DNA of 59,692 nt from Rhizobium altiplani (GTDB lineage: Bacteria > Pseudomonadota > Alphaproteobacteria > Rhizobiales > Rhizobiaceae). Positions 26,833 to 34,898 of this stretch are shown here, in pieces; position 1 is the stretch's first letter; each line of letters starts with the position of its first letter. A program made the position numbers and the translations under genes. Under the pieces are notes generated by a model. It worked only from the letters and a program-made list of their open reading frames with translations, did no database searches and was not told where the DNA came from. The stretch is taken from positions 1 through 59,692 of the forward strand of contig NZ_LNCD01000134.1 of assembly GCF_001542405.1 (NCBI RefSeq), read 5' to 3'.

Positions 26833-27621
26833 TCAGACGGATCGCGCCGCTCCGCCGTCGCAGCGTACAAGACTGCCCGTGATGTAGCTCGCGGGCTGGC
26901 TGCAAAGAAAGGCGGCGGTTGCAGCGAACTCTTCGACCGTCCCATAGCGACCGACGGGGATTGCGGCCTCCTTGGCAGAGCGGATTTCATCGAGGCTCTT
27001 GCCGGTGCGCTTGGCGGCCGCCCCATCTACCTCGTCGGTGCGGCCGGTCAGAATGCTCCCGGGAAGCAGAAGGTTTGACGTGACCCCAAAGCGTCCGATC
27101 TCCGTTGCCAGCGTCTTGCTCCAACCGGCGAGGGCGGGGCGCAGCGTGTTCGAAAGAGCGAGGTTGGTGATCGGTTCGATGACGCCCGACGACGCGACAG
27201 TGAGAATGCGCCCCCAGCCTTGTTCCTTCATGGATGGCAACAATGCGTTGGTGAGCGCGATCACCCGCAGCACCATGGAGAAGAAATAGGTCTCCAGTTT
27301 CTCGGGCGTCATGTCCTGCGTCGTTCCTGGCGTGGGGCCGCCGGTATTGTTGACCAGGATATCGATGCCACCAAGCTTTTCATGCACGGCGGCGGTCACG
27401 GTCTCGACGAAATTCTCGTCCGAGAGATCGGCCCAGATCCAATCCGCCTTGCCATTTCCTTCGGCGTTGATGGCGCGGCAGTTTGCCTCCAGCGTCTCGC
27501 CGCTGCGGCCGCAGAGAAGAACGTTCGCGCCCTCACGTGCCAAAGCCACGGCGATGCCATGCCCCAATCCGCGCGACGATGCCAGAACGAGTGCGCGCTT
27601 GCCCTTGATGCCCAGATCCAT
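26833..27621 (-). CDS. SDR-family oxidoreductase, atypical active site
   Basis: Short-chain dehydrogenase/reductase fold of 262 residues. The N-terminal cofactor loop LVLASSRGLGHGIA (about 11-24) and NNTGG (about 90-94) are present, and the C-terminus ITGSLVRCDGG is FabG-like. The usual catalytic Tyr-X3-Lys is replaced: after the Ser in TVASSGVIEP the sequence reads LALSNTLRPALAGWSKTLA, with no Tyr at the expected place. A sub-branch of SDRs is known to me that carries this LSN-R pattern, so it need not be dead, but the chemistry is unclear. It stands alone, 210 bases from the adaptor gene and divergent from the ETF-QO gene. Confidence 0.85.
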   Translation of the reverse strand: MDLGIKGKRALVLASSRGLGHGIAVALAREGANVLLCGRSGETLEANCRAINAEGNGKADWIWADLSDENFVETVTAAVHEKLGGIDILVNNTGGPTPGTTQDMTPEKLETYFFSMVLRVIALTNALLPSMKEQGWGRILTVASSGVIEPITNLALSNTLRPALAGWSKTLATEIGRFGVTSNLLLPGSILTGRTDEVDGAAAKRTGKSLDEIRSAKEAAIPVGRYGTVEEFAATAAFLCSQPASYITGSLVRCDGGAARSV

Positions 27622-27699
27622 GTCAATTTCTCCATTTGTCCGTCTTTCTATACGGCGCGCCGACGGGAGACGAAAGCGGCGTCTGGCACTGTTTATAAT

Positions 27700-27728
27700 T
27701 TGACGTTTACGTAAGCTGCATATATTTA
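27700..27728 (+). promoter_or_regulatory. Possible sigma-70 promoter of the ETF-QO gene
   Basis: TTGACG (27700-27705) and TATTTA (27723-27728) are 17 bases apart on the + strand, about 140 bases before the ETF-QO start. Position and spacing fit; there is no independent support. Confidence 0.35.
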
Positions 27729-27865
27729 TCTGGCGCTAGAAATGCTGTTGCGCGAATTGGGGGATTCGCTGTCGTTTCCCGGCTCGACAATAGAGCTCTG
27801 TTTTGCCAAGAGATAACCCCATCACGGGGAATGTGGCCGCGATGTCGGCCGAGCGGAGATGATGC

Positions 27866-29530
27866 ATGACCGATACGACTGAACTGCCCGAGCGCGAAAG
27901 CATGGAATTCGACGTTGTGATCGTCGGTGGCGGCCCTGCGGGGTTGTCGGCTGCGATCCGCCTGAAACAGGTCAATCCGGAACTGTCGGTCGTCGTGCTC
28001 GAGAAGGGGGCTGAGGTCGGCGCGCACATCCTGTCAGGTGCCGTCGTCGATCCCATCGGCATCGACCGTCTGCTGCCTGGCTGGCGCCAAGAGGCTGATC
28101 ATCCGTTCAAGACCGAAGTGACGGACGACCACTTCCTGGTGCTCGGCCCGGCGGGCTCGGTGCGCCTGCCGAATTTCATGATGCCGCCGCTGATGAGCAA
28201 CCACGGCAACTACATCGTTTCGCTTGGCAACGTCTGTCGCTGGCTCGCCACCAAGGCGGAAGAACTCGGCGTCGAGATCTATCCGGGTTTTGCCGCGACC
28301 GAGGTGCTCTACAACGACGAGGGGGCCGTCATCGGCGTCGCCACCGGCGACATGGGCATCGAGAAGAACGGCGAGCCCGGCCCGAACTACACCCGCGGCA
28401 TGGCGCTAACAGGCAAGTATGTGCTGATCGGCGAGGGGGTCCGCGGTTCGCTTGCCAAGCAGCTGATCACCAAGTTCGATCTGTCTAGGGGGCGTGAGCC
28501 GCAGAAGTTCGGGATCGGCATCAAGGAACTCTGGCAGGTGAAGCCCGAGCACCACAAGCAGGGCCTAGTGCAGCACTCGTTCGGCTGGCCGCTCGGCATG
28601 AAGACCGGTGGCGGCTCCTTCCTTTACCACCTCGAAGACAATCTCGTTGCCGTCGGCTTCGTCGTCCACCTGAACTACAAGAACCCCTATCTCTATCCCT
28701 TTGAGGAGTTCCAACGCTTCAAGACGCATCCGGCGATCCGCACGACCTTCGAGGGCGGCAAACGGCTGTCCTATGGTGCGCGTGCGATCACCGAGGGCGG
28801 TTATCAGGCTGTACCGAAGCTCAGCTTCCCTGGCGGCGCGCTGATCGGCTGCTCGGCGGGCTTCGTCAACGTGCCGCGCATCAAGGGCAGCCACAATGCC
28901 GTGCTGTCGGGCATGATGGCAGCGAACCGGATCGCCGCGGCGATTGCCGCCGGTCGCGCCAATGACGAGGTGGTCGAGATCGAGAACGAGTGGCGCTCGA
29001 GCGACATCGGCAAGGACCTGAAGAGGGTGCGCAACGTCAAGCCGCTGTGGTCGAAGTTCGGCACGGCAATCGGCGTGGCGCTCGGCGGTTTCGACATGTG
29101 GACGAACCAGCTCTTCGGCCTTTCGATCTTCGGTACGCTGAAGCACGGCAAGACGGATGCGGCCTCGCTGGAGCCGGCCGCCAAGCACAAGCCGATCGCC
29201 TACCCGAAACCCGACGGCGTTCTCACCTTCGACCGTCTGTCCTCGGTGTTCCTGTCGAACACCAACCACGAGGAAGACCAGCCGGTGCATCTGCAGGTGA
29301 AGGACATGGCGCTCCAGAAGTCGTCCGAGCACGACATCTATGCCGGTCCTTCGACGCGCTACTGTCCGGCCGGCGTTTACGAATGGGTGGAGAAGGATGG
29401 GCAAGAGACCTTTGTCATCAACGCCCAGAACTGCGTCCACTGCAAGACCTGTGACATCAAGGACCCCAACCAGAACATCAACTGGGTGCCGCCGCAGGGC
29501 GGCGAGGGGCCGGTCTATCCGAATATGTAA
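27866..29530 (+). CDS. Electron-transfer flavoprotein:ubiquinone oxidoreductase
   Basis: Membrane-associated FAD/[4Fe-4S] enzyme that passes electrons from ETF (fatty-acid and amino-acid dehydrogenation) to ubiquinone. The 554-residue length is normal. The FAD-binding GXGXXG is VVIVGGGPAGLSAAIRL (about 17-33). Quinone-side features such as the YGARAITEGG stretch are in the middle, and the C-terminal iron-sulfur motif NCVHCKTCDIKDPNQN supplies three of the four ligands, with the Cys in YCPAGVYEW before it. Start ATG 27866 has CGGAGATGATGC. The GNAT gene follows after 6 bases and is likely co-transcribed. Confidence 0.96.
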   Translation: MTDTTELPERESMEFDVVIVGGGPAGLSAAIRLKQVNPELSVVVLEKGAEVGAHILSGAVVDPIGIDRLLPGWRQEADHPFKTEVTDDHFLVLGPAGSVRLPNFMMPPLMSNHGNYIVSLGNVCRWLATKAEELGVEIYPGFAATEVLYNDEGAVIGVATGDMGIEKNGEPGPNYTRGMALTGKYVLIGEGVRGSLAKQLITKFDLSRGREPQKFGIGIKELWQVKPEHHKQGLVQHSFGWPLGMKTGGGSFLYHLEDNLVAVGFVVHLNYKNPYLYPFEEFQRFKTHPAIRTTFEGGKRLSYGARAITEGGYQAVPKLSFPGGALIGCSAGFVNVPRIKGSHNAVLSGMMAANRIAAAIAAGRANDEVVEIENEWRSSDIGKDLKRVRNVKPLWSKFGTAIGVALGGFDMWTNQLFGLSIFGTLKHGKTDAASLEPAAKHKPIAYPKPDGVLTFDRLSSVFLSNTNHEEDQPVHLQVKDMALQKSSEHDIYAGPSTRYCPAGVYEWVEKDGQETFVINAQNCVHCKTCDIKDPNQNINWVPPQGGEGPVYPNM

Positions 29531-29536
29531 GAAGCA

Positions 29537-30058
29537 GTGAGCAACGCCTGCGCCATACGGCAGGCGCGTCTCGATGAGCTGCCGCGCCTGACTGAGATCG
29601 AGCTCGATGCCTTCGCGACGCTGGCGGAGGCGCTCGGTGTTATCAGGGAAGCGCACACGCTGCCACACGATTTGTTGCGGGGGTCGCTCGATGCGGGCCT
29701 GCTGCTCGTTGCCGCCGATGACGGCGACTGTCCGGTCGGCTTTCTCGCGGTCGAGGAAATCGAAGGCACGCTCTATGTGATCGAACTGGATGTCTGCCGG
29801 GATTGGCAGCGCAGGGGTGTCGGGCGGCGTCTGATGTCGGCTGCAATCGAGATGGCGCAGCAGCGTCAGCTATCGGCACTGACGCTGACAACGGATCGCT
29901 ACGTTCCGTTCAACGCGCCCTTCTACGCCTCCCTCGGCTTTGTGCTGCCGAGTGTCGAAGCCGTTCCGCACTTCCTGAAGAAAAAGCTGGATCACGAAAT
30001 CGCGGTTGGGATGGATCCGGAACGACGGGTTGCGATGCTTCTTACGCTGAAGCGATAG
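29537..30058 (+). CDS. GNAT-family N-acetyltransferase
   Basis: Acetyl-CoA-dependent N-acyltransferase of 173 residues starting at GTG 29537. Motif A, the acetyl-CoA pyrophosphate loop, is RDWQRRGVGRRLMSAAIE near residues 92-109, after the strand TLYVIELDV. Motif B region FYASLGFVLPS follows. Substrate is unknown. The gene starts 6 bases after the ETF-QO stop, so it is probably in the same transcript, although no functional link is evident. Confidence 0.85.
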   Translation: MSNACAIRQARLDELPRLTEIELDAFATLAEALGVIREAHTLPHDLLRGSLDAGLLLVAADDGDCPVGFLAVEEIEGTLYVIELDVCRDWQRRGVGRRLMSAAIEMAQQRQLSALTLTTDRYVPFNAPFYASLGFVLPSVEAVPHFLKKKLDHEIAVGMDPERRVAMLLTLKR

Positions 30059-30115
30059 CGGCATGGAACAATAGAGTGAGCCGGCGATTGGCCGCCGACC
30101 CGAACTGCGGAGTTG

Positions 30116-31021
30116 CTATCGGCGTGAGGCGATGCCGGTCGAGAGTGCTACGCCGAGCCCGGTGATAACAGCGGCGGCAATCTCGGCGATGCCGATTTCC
30201 TCCCCAAGCAATAGGCCGCCGCCCATCGTTGCCAGCACCGGCGTGATTGCCGTGAAGGCAGCTGCCTGGGTGCCGCCCAGCGCATGAACCGCAAGGCCGT
30301 AGGCGACCGTGGCAGCAAGGCCGGACAGCACGCCTTGGCTCAGTACCTGCAAGCCGACCTCACCAAGTGGTGCGCTGGCAATCGACGTACCGAAGGCGAC
30401 GGCCAGACCGATGTGGATGAGAAATGACCAGATGGCGATGAGCGCGCTGGCCTGCAGAGCCGTCAGGCCGGAGCGGCGAAAGGCATGCGTGTAGCTTGCC
30501 CATAGGATCGCTCCCATCGGTAGCAAAACAAAGCTGGTCCAGGGTAGTGCCGCACCGGCGAGACTGCGGACCAGTAGGATGGCAACGCCGCCGACGATCG
30601 CGGCAAGACCGAGCACGCGCATGAAGTCCGGTCGTTCCCGGAAGACGATGACGCCGATCAGCGCAGTGGCAAGTGGCATGGAGCCCCCGAGCAGAATGCC
30701 GGCGGCGGATGCCGGGGTCGAGTGAATGGCCGACGTGGTCAGCTGGAAGAAAACGGCGCCAGCGCCCGCGACCATCGTGGCAAGCAGGCGGAGCGGCACG
30801 CCTTTCGGCAGCAATCCAGTCTTCAGCCAGACGGGCGCCAGAACAAGCACCGGAATACCGTAGCGGATCAGGCCGATATCGATCGTGCCAAGCTGCGTCG
30901 CCGCGCTGTGACGCGTCGCCAGGATCCACGCTGCCCAAATGAGGACGGTGACGACGGCGCCGGCATATCCGACAGATGTCGACGTGGACTTTTCATTGTT
31001 CGTGAAGGTAACGGCGCTCAT
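30116..31021 (-). CDS. EamA/DMT-family exporter
   Basis: Ten-helix transporter of 301 residues with two EamA repeats (about 15-150 and 160-300); helix 1 is GAVVTVLIWAAWILATRHSA. The typical HALGGTQAAAFTAITPVLA segment near residue 240 closes the second repeat. It is transcribed divergently from an Lrp-family regulator, with 146 bases between start codons. That arrangement is common for amino-acid exporters controlled by a local Lrp protein and is the best clue to its job; the actual substrate is not shown by the sequence. Confidence 0.87.
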   Translation of the reverse strand: MSAVTFTNNEKSTSTSVGYAGAVVTVLIWAAWILATRHSAATQLGTIDIGLIRYGIPVLVLAPVWLKTGLLPKGVPLRLLATMVAGAGAVFFQLTTSAIHSTPASAAGILLGGSMPLATALIGVIVFRERPDFMRVLGLAAIVGGVAILLVRSLAGAALPWTSFVLLPMGAILWASYTHAFRRSGLTALQASALIAIWSFLIHIGLAVAFGTSIASAPLGEVGLQVLSQGVLSGLAATVAYGLAVHALGGTQAAAFTAITPVLATMGGGLLLGEEIGIAEIAAAVITGLGVALSTGIASRR

Positions 31022-31111
31022 CGATCTCTCCTCTCGTGATAGTCCGGATTGCTGTCCGGTTGAGAGAAGAATAAGCGGAAACGGCGAAGCATGTCCTTGC
31101 TATCTATGCCG

Positions 31112-31123
31112 CCAGAATACTGG
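31112..31123. promoter_or_regulatory. Imperfect palindrome in the EamA/Lrp divergent promoter region
   Basis: CCAG-AATA-CTGG lies 45 bases upstream of the lrp-like start and about 90 bases upstream of the exporter start. Lrp-family proteins bind degenerate palindromes, so this is a candidate operator; it is short and unproven. Confidence 0.3.
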
Positions 31124-31167
31124 TATGAGCAATTATCTGCCAATCACGCCAAAGGATTTTATCGAAC

Positions 31168-31641
31168 ATGCCAAATCTTGATAAATTCGATCTGGCGATA
31201 TTGGAATGCCTCCAGGAGGATGCCCGGGCGACCAACGTGGAGATTGCCGAAAAGGTCAATTTGTCGCCGTCCCCCTGTCTGCGGCGTATCCGCAATCTGG
31301 AAAAGACCGGCGTAATCCGCGGCTACCGCGCCGATATCGACCGCAAGGAAGTCGGTCTCGGCCTGACGGTTTTCGTCGAGCTCAAGGTCGCCCATCACAG
31401 CCGCGAGAACGCGCAGGCGCAGGAGGCGGCGTTGCTCGCCATTCCCGAGGTGGTGTCGTGTTTTCTAATATCGGGAACGGCCGACTTTCTTGCGGAGGTG
31501 GTGGTCGAGGATCTCGCAGCCTATGAGCGGCTGCTGACGGACACGCTGCTGACCCTGCCGAATGTCAGCGATATCCGCTCGAACTTTGCCATTCGCAGCA
31601 TGAAAACCCACGGAGCGCTGAAGCTGCCGGAACTGAAATAG
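31168..31641 (+). CDS. Lrp/AsnC-family transcriptional regulator
   Basis: Feast/famine regulator of 157 residues. The helix-turn-helix (NVEIAEKVNLSPSPCLRRIR, about 22-41) is followed by the RAM effector-binding domain (about 70-150; VVSCFLISGTADFLAEVVVE). The start ATG 31168 has AAAGGA upstream. It is divergent from the EamA exporter, which it likely regulates in response to a small effector such as an amino acid; this is inference from arrangement. A strong terminator lies at the stop codon, shared with mgtE. Confidence 0.92.
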   Translation: MPNLDKFDLAILECLQEDARATNVEIAEKVNLSPSPCLRRIRNLEKTGVIRGYRADIDRKEVGLGLTVFVELKVAHHSRENAQAQEAALLAIPEVVSCFLISGTADFLAEVVVEDLAAYERLLTDTLLTLPNVSDIRSNFAIRSMKTHGALKLPELK

Positions 31642-31665
31642 AAACGGGGCCAATCGGCCCCGTTT
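31642..31665. terminator. Bidirectional terminator between the lrp-like gene and mgtE
   Basis: AAACGGGGCC (31642-31651) pairs perfectly with 31656-31665 around a 4-base loop. The outer A/T pairs supply a U tract in both directions, serving both convergent genes. Confidence 0.85.
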
Positions 31666-31671
31666 TCGTGC

Positions 31672-33048
31672 TTAGAGCAGCGTGCCACTGAGAATCAGCA
31701 GCGCGACCGAGAAGTAGATCACCAGCCCGCTCACATCGACCAGCGTGGCGACCAACGGGGCGGAGGCGCTTGCCGGATCAAGCCGCAGCTTCTGCAGGAT
31801 GAAGGGTAGCATGGAGCCCGCCAGCGAACCAAACGTGACGATGCCGATCAGTGCGGTAAAGATCGTTACGCCGACCAAGACCCAGTGCTCGCCGTAGTCA
31901 TAGAGCCCGATTTTTTGCCAGAGCACGATGCGGGCGAAACCGACCAATCCCAGGATCGTGCCGAGCACGATGCCTGTCGGCAGCTCGCGCAGCAGCACGC
32001 GCCACCAATCGGAGAGCTTGAGTTCGCCGAGCGCCAGCGCCCGGATGATCAGCGATGTCGCCTGCGATCCGCTGTTGCCGCCGGAGCTCATGATCAGCGG
32101 CACGAACAGCGTCAGCACGATCGCCTTCTCAAGCTCGCCTTCGAAGTGCTGCATGGCGCTTGCCGTCAGCATTTCGCCGAGGAAGAGGGCGCACAGCCAG
32201 CCAGCACGCTTGTGGATCATGCCGGCAAAGCTGATCTTGGTGTAGGGCTTGCCGAGGGCTTCCATACCACCGAATTTCTGGGCGTCTTCGGTCTGGTCAG
32301 CGATCATCGTGTCGATGACGTCGTCGACTGTAACGATGCCGAGCATGTGGCCGTCCTCGTTGACGACGGGCAGGGCGAGCAGATTATGCTTGCGGATTAG
32401 CCGGGCGACATCTTCCTGCGTCATCAGCGGATCGGCACGCACAACCCCTTCCTTCTGCGCAACGGTCAGAACGGATTCACCGGGGTCGCCGGTGATGAGG
32501 CGGCGGAGTGTGACGACGCTCGTTAGTACGCGGCTGACGGCATCGAGAACGTAGATCGCATAGACCGTCTCGCGCGAACGCTCGACTTTGCGCACGTGCT
32601 CCAGCGTCTGTTCGACAGTCCAGGTGTCGGGCACGCTGACGAATTCGGTCGTCATGATGCTGCCGGCCGTGCGGGGCGGATACCCCATCAGGTGCTGGAC
32701 GGCGAGACAGGTCGTGCGGTCCAGCCGCGAGAAGAGGTGTGGACGAACCTCCTCGTTCATTTCCTGAAAGAGGTCGGCGACACGGTCGTTTGCCACGGCG
32801 TTCAGCAGCCGTGCGGCATGCTCGACCGGCATGTCTGCAAGGATCGCGGCGGCGTGATGCAACTCGGGACGTCCGAGAATTCGCACAGCCTTTTGCTGCG
32901 GCAGCGTAACCAGGATTGCTGCGGCTTCGGATATTTCAAGTGTGTTCAGCTGTTCGACGCGCTCGGCCGTGGTGATCGGGCCGAGGTGGTCGCTGCTGAA
33001 GAAACGAGCGGCATGGCCCGCCCGCAGTGGGAAGCGATTGATGTTCAT
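31672..33048 (-). CDS. mgtE: Magnesium transporter MgtE
   Basis: Mg2+ channel of 458 residues in the inner membrane. Order: an N-terminal superhelical domain (about 30-140), two CBS domains that sense cytosolic Mg2+ (about 145-265; TVDDVIDTMI closes the second), a plug helix and five membrane helices (about 285-458). The pore signatures MSSGGNSGSQATSLIIRALA and PASASAPLVATLVDVSG are intact. The start ATG 33048 sits directly behind a 13-bp hairpin that includes the ribosome site, and an 18-codon ORF lies further upstream, so expression is probably controlled at the leader. The 3' end shares a bidirectional terminator with the lrp-like gene. Confidence 0.95.
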   Translation of the reverse strand: MNINRFPLRAGHAARFFSSDHLGPITTAERVEQLNTLEISEAAAILVTLPQQKAVRILGRPELHHAAAILADMPVEHAARLLNAVANDRVADLFQEMNEEVRPHLFSRLDRTTCLAVQHLMGYPPRTAGSIMTTEFVSVPDTWTVEQTLEHVRKVERSRETVYAIYVLDAVSRVLTSVVTLRRLITGDPGESVLTVAQKEGVVRADPLMTQEDVARLIRKHNLLALPVVNEDGHMLGIVTVDDVIDTMIADQTEDAQKFGGMEALGKPYTKISFAGMIHKRAGWLCALFLGEMLTASAMQHFEGELEKAIVLTLFVPLIMSSGGNSGSQATSLIIRALALGELKLSDWWRVLLRELPTGIVLGTILGLVGFARIVLWQKIGLYDYGEHWVLVGVTIFTALIGIVTFGSLAGSMLPFILQKLRLDPASASAPLVATLVDVSGLVIYFSVALLILSGTLL

Positions 33049-33049
33049 A

Positions 33050-33094
33050 GGCTCGCCTTTCCGTCGATCCGCCGTAGCGTCCGACGGGCGAGCC
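33050..33094 (-). promoter_or_regulatory. Ribosome-site-sequestering hairpin before mgtE
   Basis: On the minus strand, GGCTCGC plus CCGTCG (33094-33082) pair with CGACGG (33066-33061) and GCGAGCC (33056-33050). This makes 13 bp around a 15-base loop with a single 4-base bulge, AAAG. The Shine-Dalgarno-like GGAAAGGCGAG lies in the 3' arm and bulge, and the start codon follows one base later. Opening and closing of this stem should govern translation. Confidence 0.6.
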
Positions 33095-33107
33095 CGACAG
33101 AGTCAGG

Positions 33108-33164
33108 TCAGCGCACGAGGGCCGCGTACGGCAAAGGCAATCGACTGCTACTGTCGCTTGGCAT
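33108..33164 (-). CDS. Candidate 18-aa leader peptide of mgtE
   Basis: A short ORF reading MPSDSSSRLPLPYAALVR ends 59 bases before the mgtE start, just upstream of the sequestering hairpin. Its two mid-ORF prolines (LPLP) recall the Pro-rich leader peptides that couple Mg2+ starvation to mgtA/corA expression in enterobacteria. The GGAG upstream is 12 bases from the ATG, so translation is plausible but weak. It could be a chance ORF. Confidence 0.35.
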   Translation of the reverse strand: MPSDSSSRLPLPYAALVR

Positions 33165-33361
33165 CGTGATGATGGCTCCGTTGATATCCGCGGAAAATGG
33201 AGGTGATCCGCGTAAGGCTCTAGGTGGTCTCAATTGGCAAAAAAGTCAAGCGCTTGAGGTGCTTGATGCCAGAATGCCGCACCTTCCGACGCGGCATATC
33301 GTTCGAGCAGCATTCTTTCGAAATTGCTGTCGACTATGCGTCGACGCCGGGGGCGGCCGCG

Positions 33362-34582
33362 TCAGGCGCTCTGGTCTCGGCGATCGAGGCTTAGAGATGC
33401 CACGAACACAAAGATGCCGATAAACGACAGGATCGCGCCGACATAGCCTGTGGCGGCGAAGCCATAGCCCTGTGCGATAACCAGGCCGCCGAGCCAGGCG
33501 CCCAGCGCATTCGCAATATTGAATGCCGAGTGGTGAGATGCGGCAGCAAGCGTCTGCGCATCCGCCGCGACATCCATCAATCGGGTCTGGACAGCGGGAC
33601 CGGCAGCAAAGCCGCAACCGATGCAGAATACGCAAAGCGCCAGCATGAACGGATTGGCAGCCGTGAGGGAGAACAGTGTCAGCACGACGATGTTGAACAC
33701 AAGGCAACCACCGATCGTTCCCATCAGCGATTTGTCGGCGAACCAGGAGCCGACGACATTGCCGACGTTCATGCCGATGCCGAAGATGATCAGCATCACG
33801 GCGACCATACTCTCCGGCAGCATTGCGACCTCGGTCGTGGTTGGTGCGATATAGCTGAACATGGCGAACATCCCACCGAAGCCGACGGATGCCGTGGCGA
33901 GCGTCAACAGGACCTGCGGACGCTTGAATGCGCCGAGCTCCCGCTTGAAGCTTGCGCCCTCGGCAACTCGGTCGCGTGGCACGTAGTACCAGATCAGGGC
34001 GACCGTCAGCAGGCCGATGATTCCAACGATCGTAAAGGCAAGCCGCCAGTTGAGAGACTGCCCGAAAACGGTGGCGAGCGGGGTTCCCAGGAGGGTCGCA
34101 ACCGTCAACCCGAGCATCACGCGGCCGACGGCGCGAGCGCGCTTGTGCATCGGCACCATGGATGCCGCGACGATCGCGGCAACGCCGAAGTAGGCGCCAT
34201 GCGGCAACCCTGTGATGAAGCGCATCAACGTGAAGCTCTCGAAGGTCGGTGCCATCGCGCTCAACAGGTTGCCGACGGCAAAGATGCCCATGACGAGGAG
34301 AAGCAGCGAGCGGCGCGCCATCTTTGCGGCGAGAACCGCGATGATTGGAGCACCGATAACGACGCCGAGCGCATAGGCGCTGATCACGTAGCCGGCCTGC
34401 GGCGTCGTCACCGAGAAGGTGTCGGCGACGTTAGGCAAAAGACCCATGATAGCGAATTCGCCGGTGCCTATCCCGAAGCCGCCGCAGGCAAGCGCCAGTT
34501 GTACGAGCGCAATTGCCGCCGGAGACGGGGCCTCTTCTGCCGCCATCGTATCTATGGAATCGTTTACGGCGACCTGGCTCAA
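33362..34582 (-). CDS. MFS transporter, DHA1/AraJ-like
   Basis: Twelve-helix permease. I place the start at TTG 34582 (product MSQVAVNDSIDTMAAEE, 406 residues) because AAGGAG lies six bases upstream; ATG 34546 is an alternative with no ribosome site, and the long extension to 34954 is not protein-like. Helix 1 region has FGIGTGEFAIMGLLPNVADT and the helix 4-5 region RFITGLPHGAYFGVAAIVAA, typical of the AraJ/PbuE/YdhP-like 12-helix family of sugar, purine or drug exporters. The substrate is unknown. An inverted repeat upstream may be the operator of its regulator, which is not encoded nearby. Confidence 0.87.
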   Translation of the reverse strand: MSQVAVNDSIDTMAAEEAPSPAAIALVQLALACGGFGIGTGEFAIMGLLPNVADTFSVTTPQAGYVISAYALGVVIGAPIIAVLAAKMARRSLLLLVMGIFAVGNLLSAMAPTFESFTLMRFITGLPHGAYFGVAAIVAASMVPMHKRARAVGRVMLGLTVATLLGTPLATVFGQSLNWRLAFTIVGIIGLLTVALIWYYVPRDRVAEGASFKRELGAFKRPQVLLTLATASVGFGGMFAMFSYIAPTTTEVAMLPESMVAVMLIIFGIGMNVGNVVGSWFADKSLMGTIGGCLVFNIVVLTLFSLTAANPFMLALCVFCIGCGFAAGPAVQTRLMDVAADAQTLAAASHHSAFNIANALGAWLGGLVIAQGYGFAATGYVGAILSFIGIFVFVASLSLDRRDQSA

Positions 34583-34898
34583 GAGGCACTCCTTGGCATT
34601 CGATAGATGACATACGCGACGGGACGCAAGATGCGCCGGTGACCGGTAGGCCGGAGATGAAGGGAGATGAAGACGATGCTCCAATATCCCATCTATCAAC
34701 GATAGATTGCTGCAGGTCGAGTGCGTTTTCTGCAGTGCAGCTTCCCCCGATTTGCATACGTCCCTTGCAAATTTGGGGGCTCTGTCGCCGCTCGCGGCGG
34801 CCGTGAGACGCGCTTCAGCTTGAAATTGCCGCTGCGGGAACCATCTGCTTTGCAGCGCCAACAGACTTTGCCTGTCGGGATGGATCAACGGGAGCCTG
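34583..34898. promoter_or_regulatory. 316-base divergent promoter region with inverted repeat
   Basis: Between the MFS gene and the lipid-kinase gene. A perfect 7-bp inverted repeat, ATCTATC-AAC-GATAGAT, lies at 34691-34707, and a third GATAGAT copy at 34602-34608. Such repeats are typical operators. No gene or RNA was recognised. Confidence 0.45.

Larger units (their letters stand above)
33049..33361 (-). promoter_or_regulatory. 313-base leader/promoter region of mgtE
   Basis: Minus-strand content in order from upstream: a possible -35 TTGACT at 33249-33244 with a weak CACCTA at -10 (33226-33221); a small CGCGGA/TCCGCG hairpin (about 33188-33213); an 18-codon ORF (33164-33108); and a hairpin over the ribosome site (33094-33050). 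I recognise no known riboswitch class. Confidence 0.45.

Noticed and set aside
33049..33361. A known Mg2+ riboswitch (M-box) before mgtE
   Set aside because: The region is too short and lacks the conserved core; only the short ORF and ribosome-site hairpin are seen.
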